A stretch of 64,000 nt of DNA from Rhodothermus sp. GTDB taxonomy: Bacteria; Bacteroidota; Rhodothermia; Rhodothermales; Rhodothermaceae. The stretch is from positions 1 to 64,000 of the forward strand of contig JAUZRN010000007.1 of the NCBI GenBank assembly GCA_030950375.1, given 5' to 3'. The position numbers and the translations under genes were made by a program. Of this stretch, positions 54,990-64,000 are shown piece by piece. The notes under the pieces are model-generated. The model was not told the DNA's origin. It did no database searches and saw only the letters and a program-made list of their open reading frames with translations. How positions within the stretch are numbered: the first letter of the stretch is position 1; each line of letters begins with the position of its first letter.

Positions 54990-57900
54990 AGGAAATTCCA
55001 AACATCACATGTCGTGGCGGCAGAAAACGCGCCGGATTGAACGGGGGCAATCCGGTCGTGGTTGGATCTTCGTACCGCGGATCGCGCACGTTAATGGGCA
55101 CGTCAAATTCCCGGTTACCGCGTAGTCTGGTAAAGTCGGTTTTCTGCGGATCGACATCCGGATAGGCCTTCCCCGTCACCGGATTGATGATCACGCTGTT
55201 TTTCTGATTGAACAGGTTCGTGATCTCCACGGAAAGCTCCAGCTCGTTGCCGGCCAGCTGGATGCGGCGGCGCAGGGCCAGGTCGAACCACCACCAGGGC
55301 TCCCCGATTCGGCTGTAACGGGCAGCTGGATCTGAAACGATCTCATAGATGGGCCGCCAGTTTGCCTCACCGGTGAACGGATTCGTCTGATAGCCCTTGA
55401 ACTCGGCAGGAGTATAGCGCTGGCCACTTCGGAACGTCATCGACAGGAACAATTGTAGCCGGTTCAAACCAGGCAATCCCAGCAACGGCCGGGGACGATC
55501 GTACGTCAACGTAACGCTGGCCTTCAGATCAAGCGGTCGATCCCAGGCCAGCGGGGTTTCAAAAGTATTTTCAATATCGCCTCGGGCCAGAAATTGTACC
55601 AGCGCATCGTTATTCGTCGAGCTCAGCCCAGTAGCCCGCGAAAAGGAGCCCGCCAACTGCCCCAGAAACCAGTCGCCGATGCGCTTCAGATAGTTAACCT
55701 CCAGCCCGCGTACGCGCGCAAAGTCTCCGTTGATACGAAATGCCCGCACCGTCTCTCGACCGGTTGGGTCGCGAATGATCACGTTCTCAATCGTGATAAA
55801 GTCGAACTTGTCGCGCCAGAAAGCCGTCACACTCAACACATCATTACTCGTGACCTGATAGCGCAGACCCAGCTCATAGGAGATGTCCACTTCCGGATTC
55901 AGGTTCGGATTGCCCAGGTCAGCAAAAAACGAGCGTTCCTGATAGAACGGATCAAGGCCGGCATAGACAAACGTCGGGTGCGGCAGGCGCGTCGATCGCC
56001 CATAGTTAAAAAAGAGCACCTGGTTTTCTCGAATAGGAAACGATACGCGCAGGCGTGGAAGCAGGAAAAACTTGGTACGCAGGCCGAAGAAAGGAACTGT
56101 GTTCTCCTTATAGGCTTTCCGAATGGTCTCCAGGATCGGTGCGCGTGGATCGTCCACCAGGCGATCTACATAACGCCCGGGTGCCCACCCTTCCAGTCGA
56201 AGCCCGGCATTCAGAATCAGTCCTCGGTAGCGCACCTGCCCCGTGGCAAAGAGTGCGCCTCGACGCGGCTTAACGCGCCAGATGTCGGCACTTTCTCCCA
56301 GTCGTCCGGTCGCTTCGGCTTCTTCCGAACCAATGGGGGCCCCCACCCACGGTCGGATAATGTCAATCCACTGGTAATCGTTGAATTTCAGCTCCAGCCC
56401 CACATTCAACCGCCGATTGCGGTCTGTGGAAAACAACGTATAGGTGCCCAGCAGTGTCCACTCTTCGGCAAAGTGGTCGTGGAAGCGCGTGGCTATCCCG
56501 CCGTTGTTGAACAAACCGGGTCCTGGCAACACAAAAAGTGCGTTGGGGTCAAACGGCTGGCCGTTTTCATCCACAAAAACGGTGGCCGGATAGGTCACGA
56601 TACTGCGGGGATCCAGCTCGGTGGTGACGGCACGCGGCCGCCAGCGCCGTCCGTTGGCGTCAGCTCGCAGACGTGTAAAGAGCCGGCTGAGCTGAATTTC
56701 GTAGAACGACCGCTCATTGATCACATGCGAAGCTTTCACATACGCCAACACGTTATCATGCGCAAACGTGTTGGCCTTTTCTGGCTGCAGAATAAAGGCA
56801 TATTGAAAGCCGGGCGCTACGACCGCCTCGTTCCCCGTTACCTGTAGCATCCGGGTGTTCTGGTTGACCGTCAGCGAGCGCTGATAGGCGGCCTGCAGCT
56901 TCAGCCCCGGCCAGGGCGTGTAGGTCAGCTTCAGAAAGCTGTTCCAGCGGTTGCCTGTACGGGGGAGCAGGAAGTTCCACTTTACCAGCGAAGAGCGTAC
57001 CGAGTCAGGGTCCGCCACCTTGCGGGTGAACCCGTCGGAAAGTTGAACCTGACCGGCAAAGAAAAAACGTAGCCGGGTAGTGCCGAGTGGCCCTCCCAGC
57101 GTCATCTCATAGATATCCTCGCGGAAATTGCTGTCCCAGTCTTCGTTCAGGCGGCCAAAGTTGTCCCGTTTATGGGTGAAACTACCCGAAAGCCGCTCGC
57201 CGCCTTCGCGGGTTTGAATTGCAACCACTCCGGACGTAACATCGCCATAACGCGCATCCAGTCCTCCGGTAATCACCTGTACCTCCTGAAAGGCATTCGT
57301 GCCCAGATCAAGCCCGAAGCCGGTCCCGGCCAATGGATCGCGCGCCGAGACGCCATCCACGTAAAAACCCGTCTCATAGGCGCGCCCTCCACGAATGTAC
57401 AGGCCGGTCGGATCGCGCAGCACCCCGGCCTGCTGGCCTACCACCTCCTGTACCGAGCGCAACGGCGCCGCTTCGATCTGTTCGCGCGAGACGATATAGG
57501 CACTCGACGACTGTTCCACATCCACCAGCGGCCGCTCGCCTACCACCACGACTTCCTCGCCTACAACGACCTGCTCCTGCAACGTCACGTCCAGTGTGGT
57601 TGTCTCCCCGTCGCGCACACGCACGCCGGTAAAAAGCTTCGTTTCAAACCCCACGTAGGAAAAGCGCACGGAGTACTCGCCGGGCCGCAGTCCTTCGATC
57701 CGGAATCGTCCCTCCAGATCGGTAGCAGCCCCAAAGCTGGTGCCCACCACGACCACGTTCACGCCAGGCAAAGGCTCGCCGTACTCATCACGTACGGTAC
57801 CGGCAATACTACCCTGGCCACGAGCTGGCAAGGCTCCGACCAGCATCAGCAGTCCCCATAGAAGCAGTATCACGCTGCGTCCGACAGTCCGTCGATTCAT
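54979..57900 (-). CDS. Large TonB-dependent receptor with CarboxypepD-like domain
   Basis: A 973-residue outer-membrane protein. A signal peptide (VILLLWGLLMLVGALPARG) is followed by a CarboxypepD_reg domain (GTVRDEYGEPLPGVNVVVVG), a plug (SSSAYIVSREQIEAAPLRSV; YIRGGRAYETGFYVDGVSAR; ITGGLDARYGDVTSGVVAIQ) and a ~24-strand barrel ending HVMFGISYAF. It has the size of Bacteroidota SusC-like receptors, but no SusD gene is beside it. The first 4 bases of its ATG overlap the end of the lipoprotein gene. It probably imports or binds a large ligand delivered by the operon's other surface proteins. Confidence 0.92.
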   Translation of the reverse strand: MNRRTVGRSVILLLWGLLMLVGALPARGQGSIAGTVRDEYGEPLPGVNVVVVGTSFGAATDLEGRFRIEGLRPGEYSVRFSYVGFETKLFTGVRVRDGETTTLDVTLQEQVVVGEEVVVVGERPLVDVEQSSSAYIVSREQIEAAPLRSVQEVVGQQAGVLRDPTGLYIRGGRAYETGFYVDGVSARDPLAGTGFGLDLGTNAFQEVQVITGGLDARYGDVTSGVVAIQTREGGERLSGSFTHKRDNFGRLNEDWDSNFREDIYEMTLGGPLGTTRLRFFFAGQVQLSDGFTRKVADPDSVRSSLVKWNFLLPRTGNRWNSFLKLTYTPWPGLKLQAAYQRSLTVNQNTRMLQVTGNEAVVAPGFQYAFILQPEKANTFAHDNVLAYVKASHVINERSFYEIQLSRLFTRLRADANGRRWRPRAVTTELDPRSIVTYPATVFVDENGQPFDPNALFVLPGPGLFNNGGIATRFHDHFAEEWTLLGTYTLFSTDRNRRLNVGLELKFNDYQWIDIIRPWVGAPIGSEEAEATGRLGESADIWRVKPRRGALFATGQVRYRGLILNAGLRLEGWAPGRYVDRLVDDPRAPILETIRKAYKENTVPFFGLRTKFFLLPRLRVSFPIRENQVLFFNYGRSTRLPHPTFVYAGLDPFYQERSFFADLGNPNLNPEVDISYELGLRYQVTSNDVLSVTAFWRDKFDFITIENVIIRDPTGRETVRAFRINGDFARVRGLEVNYLKRIGDWFLGQLAGSFSRATGLSSTNNDALVQFLARGDIENTFETPLAWDRPLDLKASVTLTYDRPRPLLGLPGLNRLQLFLSMTFRSGQRYTPAEFKGYQTNPFTGEANWRPIYEIVSDPAARYSRIGEPWWWFDLALRRRIQLAGNELELSVEITNLFNQKNSVIINPVTGKAYPDVDPQKTDFTRLRGNREFDVPINVRDPRYEDPTTTGLPPFNPARFLPPRHVMFGISYAF

Positions 57901-59516
57901 CGCTCCGGGAATCCAAGGCTTCGCAACAGCAACATAACGGCCTGGCGCCCCGCCTCTGGATTGCCGTCGGCTCCTATCAGCACGGGTTCACCAGTGAGTT
58001 CGTTCACCAGAGGAAGTCCAAAAAGGGCTACACGGGCATCGATACTGATGGAGGCCACTGTGCGCGGACGCGGCCAGCTTCCTCGCCGCCCGCTCCGGCT
58101 CAGATACTGATAATCCGCCTCGTACAGGGGAACGATGGTAGCGCCCTCGGCAAAATAGGGAAGTTCGTTGATAAAGAACCGTTTGCTCTGCAGCAGAGGC
58201 AATGGTTCGGTCACTCCAGGCGGCGTATTGATCGGCGTAATTGCTGCTCCAAAAGCCAGCTCCAATCGGCGCACCGTATCGGGCAGTACCATCAGATCGC
58301 TCAGCGGCAACATCAGAATAGCCGGATTACCAAGATTGGCCTCGGGATCCCGTGGTTGGGTAATCGGGCTGTGCACCAGAATGCGCCCACCTTGCTCAAA
58401 AAACAGGTCCATCACGGCCGCAGCGTACGGCAGATTGTTGCCGACAATACTGTTGACTGTAGCGGTCGAGACCCAGTAGATGTAGTCCCAGAGCGCCAGC
58501 GTCTGGCGCAGCGTCGGGTCGGGCACGGGCGGCAACGCATCCGAACGGGGCGTGTTGCCGGCCGATCCAGTCACGTACGGTTGCGACAGATCCCATTCAT
58601 CGATGGGCATGTCTGGTGGCAGAAAGTCACGTAAAATGGCCCGATGGTAAGCCATAACGACACGCCCCGTTGCCTTTCGATAGTCGTTGACCAGCAATAC
58701 CCGGCTTCGGGGCTTTTTGACAAACCAGGTGTATCGTGCCAGTGCACTGCTTGTATCGGCCTGGTCCACTGCCCGCACGTAGAACGTGTTTTCAGCATCA
58801 AGCCGAAGTCCTGGTACCTCAATCGTGGTCGATCGAAAAGCCCTGCCGGTATAGACCCGGGCAGTTGCTTCAAACTGGGACGGATTGTTCCGATCAAAGC
58901 GGGCGACGAAAGTTACAAAGTTCACCTCGGGCGGCAGCGCCACAAATTCGGTGGAATCGTTAAAGCTCACCTCAATACGGTCCAGGTTGGTAACCCCGTC
59001 CGGATCGTCGGCCTGCCAGCTAAACGAGAAGATGGGGAACGTTGTGTCAGGTGGAAGTTCAAAGTTAACCAGCCGAATTTCCGGGGGGGAATTCCGAATC
59101 GGGAAGACTGTGCGAGCGGGTGTTGGGTCGGCCAATCCTTCGTTGTCAATCGCCCGCACCTCAAACGTCACGTTGGCTGTCGCCTGTCCCGGGGGTATTG
59201 GTAGCAGCATCAGCGAATCATTCCGCGTGGTACGGGTCCAGCCAACGCCGACCGGTCCGGTAGCCGTATCATAGTAGCGCAGCTCGTAGGCCGCCACATA
59301 CCCATCAGGATCATCGCCGCTCCAGGCTACATAGACAGTGCTGACCAGCCGCTCTTCCTCCGACAGGTTGTCCACCAGCGAGCTGTCGCGCACGCTCAGG
59401 TAGGTCTCAGGCGGTTGGTTGGGCAGCGGCTCTCCGGTGAAGCCGGCGTCACAGCCTCCCACCAGCACACCAATGAGCGTCCCCAAGCCCAGCAGCGTCT
59501 GTAGATGAACCCTCAC
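57897..59516 (-). CDS. Surface lipoprotein with Ig-like domains and a GATase/flavodoxin-like domain
   Basis: A 539-residue protein with a lipoprotein signal (LLGLGTLIGVLVGGCDAG, Cys in VGGC). Two fibronectin/Ig-like modules cover residues ~35-260 (VAWSGDDPDGYVAAYELRYY; FSWQADDPDGVTNLDRIEVS). A C-terminal Rossmann-type domain (SRVLLVNDYRKATGRVVMAY; DYIYWVSTATVNSIVGNNLP; GGRILVHSP) resembles the class I amidotransferase-like fold but lacks an obvious Cys nucleophile. It may bind a polymer or scaffold the receptor. Its stop overlaps the TonB receptor start by 4 bases, so they are translated together. Confidence 0.75.
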   Translation of the reverse strand: MRVHLQTLLGLGTLIGVLVGGCDAGFTGEPLPNQPPETYLSVRDSSLVDNLSEEERLVSTVYVAWSGDDPDGYVAAYELRYYDTATGPVGVGWTRTTRNDSLMLLPIPPGQATANVTFEVRAIDNEGLADPTPARTVFPIRNSPPEIRLVNFELPPDTTFPIFSFSWQADDPDGVTNLDRIEVSFNDSTEFVALPPEVNFVTFVARFDRNNPSQFEATARVYTGRAFRSTTIEVPGLRLDAENTFYVRAVDQADTSSALARYTWFVKKPRSRVLLVNDYRKATGRVVMAYHRAILRDFLPPDMPIDEWDLSQPYVTGSAGNTPRSDALPPVPDPTLRQTLALWDYIYWVSTATVNSIVGNNLPYAAAVMDLFFEQGGRILVHSPITQPRDPEANLGNPAILMLPLSDLMVLPDTVRRLELAFGAAITPINTPPGVTEPLPLLQSKRFFINELPYFAEGATIVPLYEADYQYLSRSGRRGSWPRPRTVASISIDARVALFGLPLVNELTGEPVLIGADGNPEAGRQAVMLLLRSLGFPER

Positions 59517-59586
59517 GATTCCGCAAGCACGGTTCTCGTCGGGTGGGGCGATGACCAGCAGGCCACCACCCCACCCGGACGTAACG

Positions 59587-61788
59587 TTATTTCATGCGAA
59601 CGATCATGCGCGTAGCTGTACCGGCCTCTGTGGTCAGCCGCACCACATAAAGGCCGTTCGAGAGCGTACGACCATCCAGCTTCACTTCGTGCATACCGGC
59701 CGCCTGCATGCCGTCGATCACCACAGCCACTCGACGCCCCAGCAGATCGAACACTTCCAGACGTACTGGACCGGCCTGCGGCAGCACGTAACGCAGCGTA
59801 GTAACGTTGGCGAAGGGGTTGGGATAGTTTGGCATCAGCGTGAAAGCAGCTGGCAGGTTCTCGCCCGGCTCAACATCCGTGGTAATGGTACCAATGTCCG
59901 TGGCCGGATCTTCGGGCACCAGCTTGTACTCGCCGAACGAATACCACCAGATACCCTGAATGAATGACACCTGATCACCGGCCTGGAAGGTGTTGACTGC
60001 AAAATCACGAGAAATGGCCGCCGATCGATCATCTGCCTTCACCTTGTTCGCTTCAGTGCCATCCGAGGAGAACGACCACTCTCCAAAACCTTCATCCGGG
60101 TCGATGATCGTCACGTTGTCAAAGCGTACAAGCATGCCTTCGTGGGCCTCAGCGATGGCCAGATCGACCATGTCGCTCGTGTTCATTGTCTTATAGCCCA
60201 GGAAGTTGCCCGTGCTCTCCTTCGTGAACGTAACGCTATCCAGCTCGGTCACGCCAAACCGTTCCCGGATGTGCGCCCGTGTAATGCGCAGCTGATCCCC
60301 CCGCTGGAGGGTGTCGCGTGCAGCCGAAGGCAGGTTCAGCAGGATTCCCGACCAGGGTCCCAGGTTCGGGTCGTCCTGCACCGCCACCAGCCCGGATATA
60401 GCAGGCTGACTCTGAACGACCACCTGCAGATCGATGCGGTCGGTTGTAATACCCACAAACGGACTGTCGCCTGGTCCCCCATCAGGGGTTTCCTGCACCT
60501 GAGCAATCTGTGTAATGCCGTTATAGAGTACCCGGTAGTATTGATCCTCGGAACGGGAACGGGCCCCCATGTTGTCTTCGGCCTCCACCCAGTAAATCAC
60601 AAAATCGCCATCAGGTGCTGCTGGAATCTGTGCTTGATAGAGCGCCAGCGTCTCCCGCCCCCCTGCCTTTGAAGCAGCCGGCGTCGCAGCCACCACCTGG
60701 GTATCCGGGCTCGAGCTGGTATAGTAATGTAGCTCCACACTGGCAAGCTGGCGGTTAGGATCTGCCGTCGCTTCAATCGTAATCGTTACCGGCTCGTTCC
60801 CCGGTACAACGTCAGGCCGACCTACCCCTGCAATGGCCGGTGGCGTCTCCAATACTTCCAGATCCGTATCCTCGAAGGGGGCCAGCTTCAGCATGGCGCC
60901 CGGAGGAATGGCGCCCAGATCGAACGCTTCGAACGTCCCCCGAAAGACCACAAAGCCCTGCACGTTGATCAGCGCTCCCGGCGGCGGCGGCTGAAACGGA
61001 TCGTTCGGATCCCGTTTGTTGAACTCGTCCGGATAGTCGGCCCGATCGTTTCTGAATCGCAGCGAAATATCATCATTCTGCACGAACGTCTGGCCCCCAT
61101 CGGTCGAAAAGAGCCAGTTCGGGCGCCCCTGGTCCGCCAGCGTGCTGCGGAGCATGGTGGCATTTTCAATGCGCACGTACTGATTGTTCAGCCGGGCGAA
61201 GTTGTCCCAGTTCACCTGCACCTTGCCCTCGGCCACGTTCATGTTCAGATCGGCGGTCGTGACCACTACCGGATCAAGCAGGCTGTCAGGTAATCCCAGC
61301 GAGATATAATCTCCTATAGGCTCTATGCTGATCGGAGTAAGCTGTATCGTATGGCCAAAGTAGGTCACGACAGCCGTAAAGGTGGCCACATCGCCTCTGG
61401 TGAGGCTTTTCAGGCCTGTGGTTTCGTAGGAGCCATCTACGATCTGGATGGTCATCCCATCTTTTCCCTGCGAAAGTGCCGACGTATCGCGCACAAATAC
61501 GTGCAACCGGGAAGGTATACCATCCTGATTCAGGCCAGACAAACCAGAGCTAAGTGGGTCGCTCATGACTACCGCCGTAAACCGCACCGTGTCGCCGGTC
61601 AGCGGTGAGCGGATCAGGCTCTGGATGCGGGCTATGTCGAGGTTCGTGCCCAGCTGCTTAAGCAGCGCCAGGCTATCAGGATGAATCTGATTAATCTCCC
61701 GCACAGTCACATCGTTGATCTGGGCACGGGCCGGAAGCAGGAGCCCGATACCCAGCAGCAGGGCCATCATCGTAGCAATGCGTCGCAT
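59587..61788 (-). CDS. T9SS-sorted secreted protein with OB-fold-like domains
   Basis: A 733-residue secreted protein with a signal peptide (MALLLGIGLLLPARAQ). There are two or three modules with an OB-fold look (GDTVRFTAVVMSDPLSSGLS; HEGMLVRFDNVTIIDPDEGF then FQAGDQVSFIQGIWWYSFGE), similar to the OB-type domains that accompany secreted nucleases such as YhcR, plus an Ig-like central part. The last ~90 residues form a T9SS sorting domain (NYPNPFANVTTLRYVLPQAG; FDLLGRRVAV; GLYVVRLTTE). It is probably attached to the cell surface. OB folds often bind nucleic acid, so a link to the operon's EEP enzyme is tempting but inferred. Confidence 0.75.
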   Translation of the reverse strand: MRRIATMMALLLGIGLLLPARAQINDVTVREINQIHPDSLALLKQLGTNLDIARIQSLIRSPLTGDTVRFTAVVMSDPLSSGLSGLNQDGIPSRLHVFVRDTSALSQGKDGMTIQIVDGSYETTGLKSLTRGDVATFTAVVTYFGHTIQLTPISIEPIGDYISLGLPDSLLDPVVVTTADLNMNVAEGKVQVNWDNFARLNNQYVRIENATMLRSTLADQGRPNWLFSTDGGQTFVQNDDISLRFRNDRADYPDEFNKRDPNDPFQPPPPGALINVQGFVVFRGTFEAFDLGAIPPGAMLKLAPFEDTDLEVLETPPAIAGVGRPDVVPGNEPVTITIEATADPNRQLASVELHYYTSSSPDTQVVAATPAASKAGGRETLALYQAQIPAAPDGDFVIYWVEAEDNMGARSRSEDQYYRVLYNGITQIAQVQETPDGGPGDSPFVGITTDRIDLQVVVQSQPAISGLVAVQDDPNLGPWSGILLNLPSAARDTLQRGDQLRITRAHIRERFGVTELDSVTFTKESTGNFLGYKTMNTSDMVDLAIAEAHEGMLVRFDNVTIIDPDEGFGEWSFSSDGTEANKVKADDRSAAISRDFAVNTFQAGDQVSFIQGIWWYSFGEYKLVPEDPATDIGTITTDVEPGENLPAAFTLMPNYPNPFANVTTLRYVLPQAGPVRLEVFDLLGRRVAVVIDGMQAAGMHEVKLDGRTLSNGLYVVRLTTEAGTATRMIVRMK

Positions 61789-61820
61789 GGCATCAGGGGT
61801 TTGGTGATTACGGGATATAG

Positions 61821-64000
61821 TTATTTAAGAATGACAAACTTTCCACGCTGAACCTCACCGGTGTCCAGGTCTTTCACGGTGAAAAGGTAAAGGCCGGCGG
61901 CCAGCTCCAGGCCGTTCTCCGAAAGCAGATCCCAGGCGTGCTCCCCTCCGCTGAACTGGCGTCCGGGTCCACTGAAATCGTTGAACCAGCGGATATCGCC
62001 ACGATAAGTGGCGGCATCATGATAGAGCGTTTTGACAATCTCGCCGGCCAGCGTGTAGATGCGGATTTCACAGCGGGGCGGCAGGTTGTAGAAATAGAGC
62101 TTACGTGTGCGGCTGGTCCCCCCATCCCAGGCCGCGCCAGCCCGATAGGGATTCGGATAGACGCCCACTGGCCCGCGTCGCGTAGGCGTCGTGCCCGGAA
62201 AGACGCGAACGGCCCCGGCGGTGCGGGACGATTCGAGCGGTTCCAGACCGGCCTCAGGATCGCCTTCATCAAAAGCTGTCACAATGAACAGATACTGCCA
62301 GCCTGCTTTGAGATCGGGCATTTCAAAGCGATACCAGTACCGAGTCGTATCGTCGGGAAACTGCTTGGGCGCAGGCAGTCGGATGGCGTCAAAGCCGTTG
62401 TTGAAGCCGGTCCGGTTGCCGGGCTTGTCGTACTGCGCGATCAGGACAGCCCGATCAAGCAGGTTGCCCTGTAGATCGTCCCCGGGATTCGTTCGATAGA
62501 TACGGTAGCCCTCAAAGTCGCGGCGTCCGGTAACAGGATCGATGGCGGCTTCGGCACTCCGATCCCAGTAGAGCACTACGCCCGTACGTGTCCGACTGGT
62601 CTGCGGATCCGTATCGGTGGTAAACTCCACACGCACCCGCGGCGCCGGAGGCGGTTCCGGGATCAGGTAACGGTCGAGCCGTCCATTGCCGTTCACATCT
62701 TCGCCCGGATCCAGTCGTCCGTTATAGTTCAGATCTTCCCCGGCATAGGTACGGCGTGCCCAGAAGAGATTCGTGCGCAGCAGACTGCGGCTTTCGACGT
62801 TGTCGACAGGGCGGCCGGCCAATCCCTGATAGGCTTCGGGTTTAAGCGCTCCAACAAAGGCAAACGTAACCCGCAACGTATCGCCGGGCAGCACCTGCCG
62901 AAACGGCCCGATAGGCGTCAGTCCAATCCAGTTGCCCTGCGAGCGCTGTCCGGCCGTCCGAAGCTCCTCACGCCAGGCCTGCCAGTCCTCCAGATAGTCC
63001 GGATCCTGACAGGCCAGATCGTGCACGCCGGCGCAACCGGGATAGTCGGCAGGATTCGGATAGGGAGTCCCCATCCGCTGATAACGCGTGCGGTCGTCGC
63101 CCGGCCGTGAGCGCTCGTCCGTTCCCCCACTAAAGAGCCACCAGCGCGGATTCACAATCGGTGGTGTATAGCCATCCCGCACATACTCCTCCGCTACGTT
63201 GGGATGAAAGAAGCGATACTGGCCCGTGCGAGGATCCCGCCATTCAGCCCCCAGAAAAGCGATGGCCCCGTAGGTATTGATCGACTCTTCCGTCCCCCCG
63301 GCATTAAAGGCATAGGTGGCCTGCAAGCTGTCAATAAAGCCGACCCCGTTCTTGTTGAAAAAGGCACTGCCCTGGTCCTGCGTCGTGTTTACGTTGCGAA
63401 CGACCAAGTCGTGATAAAGTCCTACGTAAACGCTATCCCAGGGCTGATCGCTGATGTTAATGATGTCGAAATTGATGATAACGAAGCTCTCAGTGAACGG
63501 AAAATTCCAGGCATAGCTGGTCTGAATGATTTTAGCACCGAGTTGTCCGGCTGGATCAGGCATCGGAATCAGGGTACCGGGCAGGAAGCGCGCCGTGTCG
63601 GTATAAGCCGTGATAAAATCCTGGTGACTGACGGCTATCCGGGTAAAAACCGGTGATGTGGGAAGTGTAGAGCGTTCGACGATTGGCTCAAGAGGCGCCA
63701 GCTCATAACCAGCCGCTCCTGGCCGGTAACCTCCGGCTGCTGTGACCGCACCGGTGCGCACGGTAATGATGCCATCACTCCGAATAGCGCCAATCCAGAG
63801 CCCTGCTTCAAAGAGGTGCTCGACACCAGAATCCAGCGGATATTCAAACGAAGGTGGCCCACTCGGATTGTTGCGCACATTGGCCTTGCCCACAAAGCCC
63901 GCGTTTGTGATCGTAAGCCCCACATTGCCAATGTTCACCACCCGTTCTTCAAAGCCCTGTGCCTGCACCGCAGTCCCTCCCCCTCCCCCTGCTCCTATCA
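61821..64000 (-). CDS. Large T9SS-sorted surface protein (N-terminus outside window)
   Basis: At least 726 codons, open to the right edge, so the start is not in the window; the GTG at 63968 is not a convincing start, because the frame continues upstream with a Gly-rich stretch ending AVQAQ, a likely signal-peptidase region. Residues from ~500 include a Ca-binding-like repeat (DLNYNGRLDPGEDVNGNGRL), a fibronectin-like part (RVEFTTDTDPQTSRTRTGVV) and a C-terminal FlgD-Ig/T9SS-type domain (VGVYPNPYRAGAAWDGGTSR; CEIRIYTLAGEIVKTL; GLYLFTVKDLDTGEVQRGKF). It heads the surface operon in this window; the next gene starts 32 bases downstream. Confidence 0.8.
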   Translation of the reverse strand, partial: IGAGGGGGTAVQAQGFEERVVNIGNVGLTITNAGFVGKANVRNNPSGPPSFEYPLDSGVEHLFEAGLWIGAIRSDGIITVRTGAVTAAGGYRPGAAGYELAPLEPIVERSTLPTSPVFTRIAVSHQDFITAYTDTARFLPGTLIPMPDPAGQLGAKIIQTSYAWNFPFTESFVIINFDIINISDQPWDSVYVGLYHDLVVRNVNTTQDQGSAFFNKNGVGFIDSLQATYAFNAGGTEESINTYGAIAFLGAEWRDPRTGQYRFFHPNVAEEYVRDGYTPPIVNPRWWLFSGGTDERSRPGDDRTRYQRMGTPYPNPADYPGCAGVHDLACQDPDYLEDWQAWREELRTAGQRSQGNWIGLTPIGPFRQVLPGDTLRVTFAFVGALKPEAYQGLAGRPVDNVESRSLLRTNLFWARRTYAGEDLNYNGRLDPGEDVNGNGRLDRYLIPEPPPAPRVRVEFTTDTDPQTSRTRTGVVLYWDRSAEAAIDPVTGRRDFEGYRIYRTNPGDDLQGNLLDRAVLIAQYDKPGNRTGFNNGFDAIRLPAPKQFPDDTTRYWYRFEMPDLKAGWQYLFIVTAFDEGDPEAGLEPLESSRTAGAVRVFPGTTPTRRGPVGVYPNPYRAGAAWDGGTSRTRKLYFYNLPPRCEIRIYTLAGEIVKTLYHDAATYRGDIRWFNDFSGPGRQFSGGEHAWDLLSENGLELAAGLYLFTVKDLDTGEVQRGKFVILK

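Overview
The window looks like a stretch of chromosome from a thermophilic or halophilic member of the Rhodothermaceae (Rhodothermota/Bacteroidota), most likely Rhodothermus. I infer this from three things in the sequence: type IX secretion (T9SS) sorting domains with a PorV/PorQ-type porin and CarboxypepD-plug TonB receptors; the order parA-parB-DUF5683; and high-GC coding with a class II ribonucleotide reductase, ClpB and KorAB. The species name is an inference. No rRNA, tRNA, CRISPR array, phage or intact insertion sequence was found.

Layout. (1) 1-11.6 kb is mostly housekeeping. It holds the end of an unrecognised propeller-like gene with atypical codon use, a UvrD/PcrA-type helicase with a GNAT enzyme, parA-parB-DUF5683, and a run glycosyltransferase / serine-palmitoyltransferase-like enzyme / GNAT acyltransferase / HAD hydrolase that may make sphingoid or sulfonolipid-type lipids. 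A pseudo-receiver and a DUF493 protein follow. (2) 11.9-21.8 kb holds a ROK regulator and a tight minus-strand operon: GbsR/MarR-like regulator, TonB receptor, SDR, KASIII-like enzyme, Na+/solute symporter, AMP-forming acyl ligase and alpha/beta hydrolase. Two near-identical palindromes (TTTGAAA-N2-TTTCAAA) lie before the regulator and before the receptor. (3) 21.9-34 kb is a copper-type metal resistance island: a MerR/CueR-like sensor behind a perfect 20-bp dyad, CopA, a membrane-anchored HMA protein, a Cys-rich small protein, CusCBA, an unrecognised outer-membrane barrel and a PepSY protein. (4) 34-38.5 kb has an MFS-TenA pair and a CmtR-like ArsR repressor next to a heavy-metal P1B ATPase that is broken by one extra base and carries CSC instead of CPC.

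(5) 38.6-50 kb returns to core genes: clpB with a clear terminator, nrdJ, folA-thyA, apaG and korA-korB. KorB has an unusual 5 x 8-residue Pro-rich N-terminal repeat. A DoxX gene and a decayed DJ-1/PfpI pseudogene follow. (6) 50-64 kb has a lipoprotein dipeptidase and then a long minus-strand cell-surface operon: T9SS cargo, T9SS OB-fold protein, Ig-like lipoprotein, TonB receptor, PorV-like porin, NHL-propeller lipoprotein, and a T9SS-sorted endonuclease/exonuclease/phosphatase-fold protein. Most junctions overlap by 4-11 bases, so the genes are probably translated together. The combination suggests a surface machine for handling extracellular polymer, possibly DNA, and it is one of the two best candidates here for an undescribed system. 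The other is the acyl operon of region 2.
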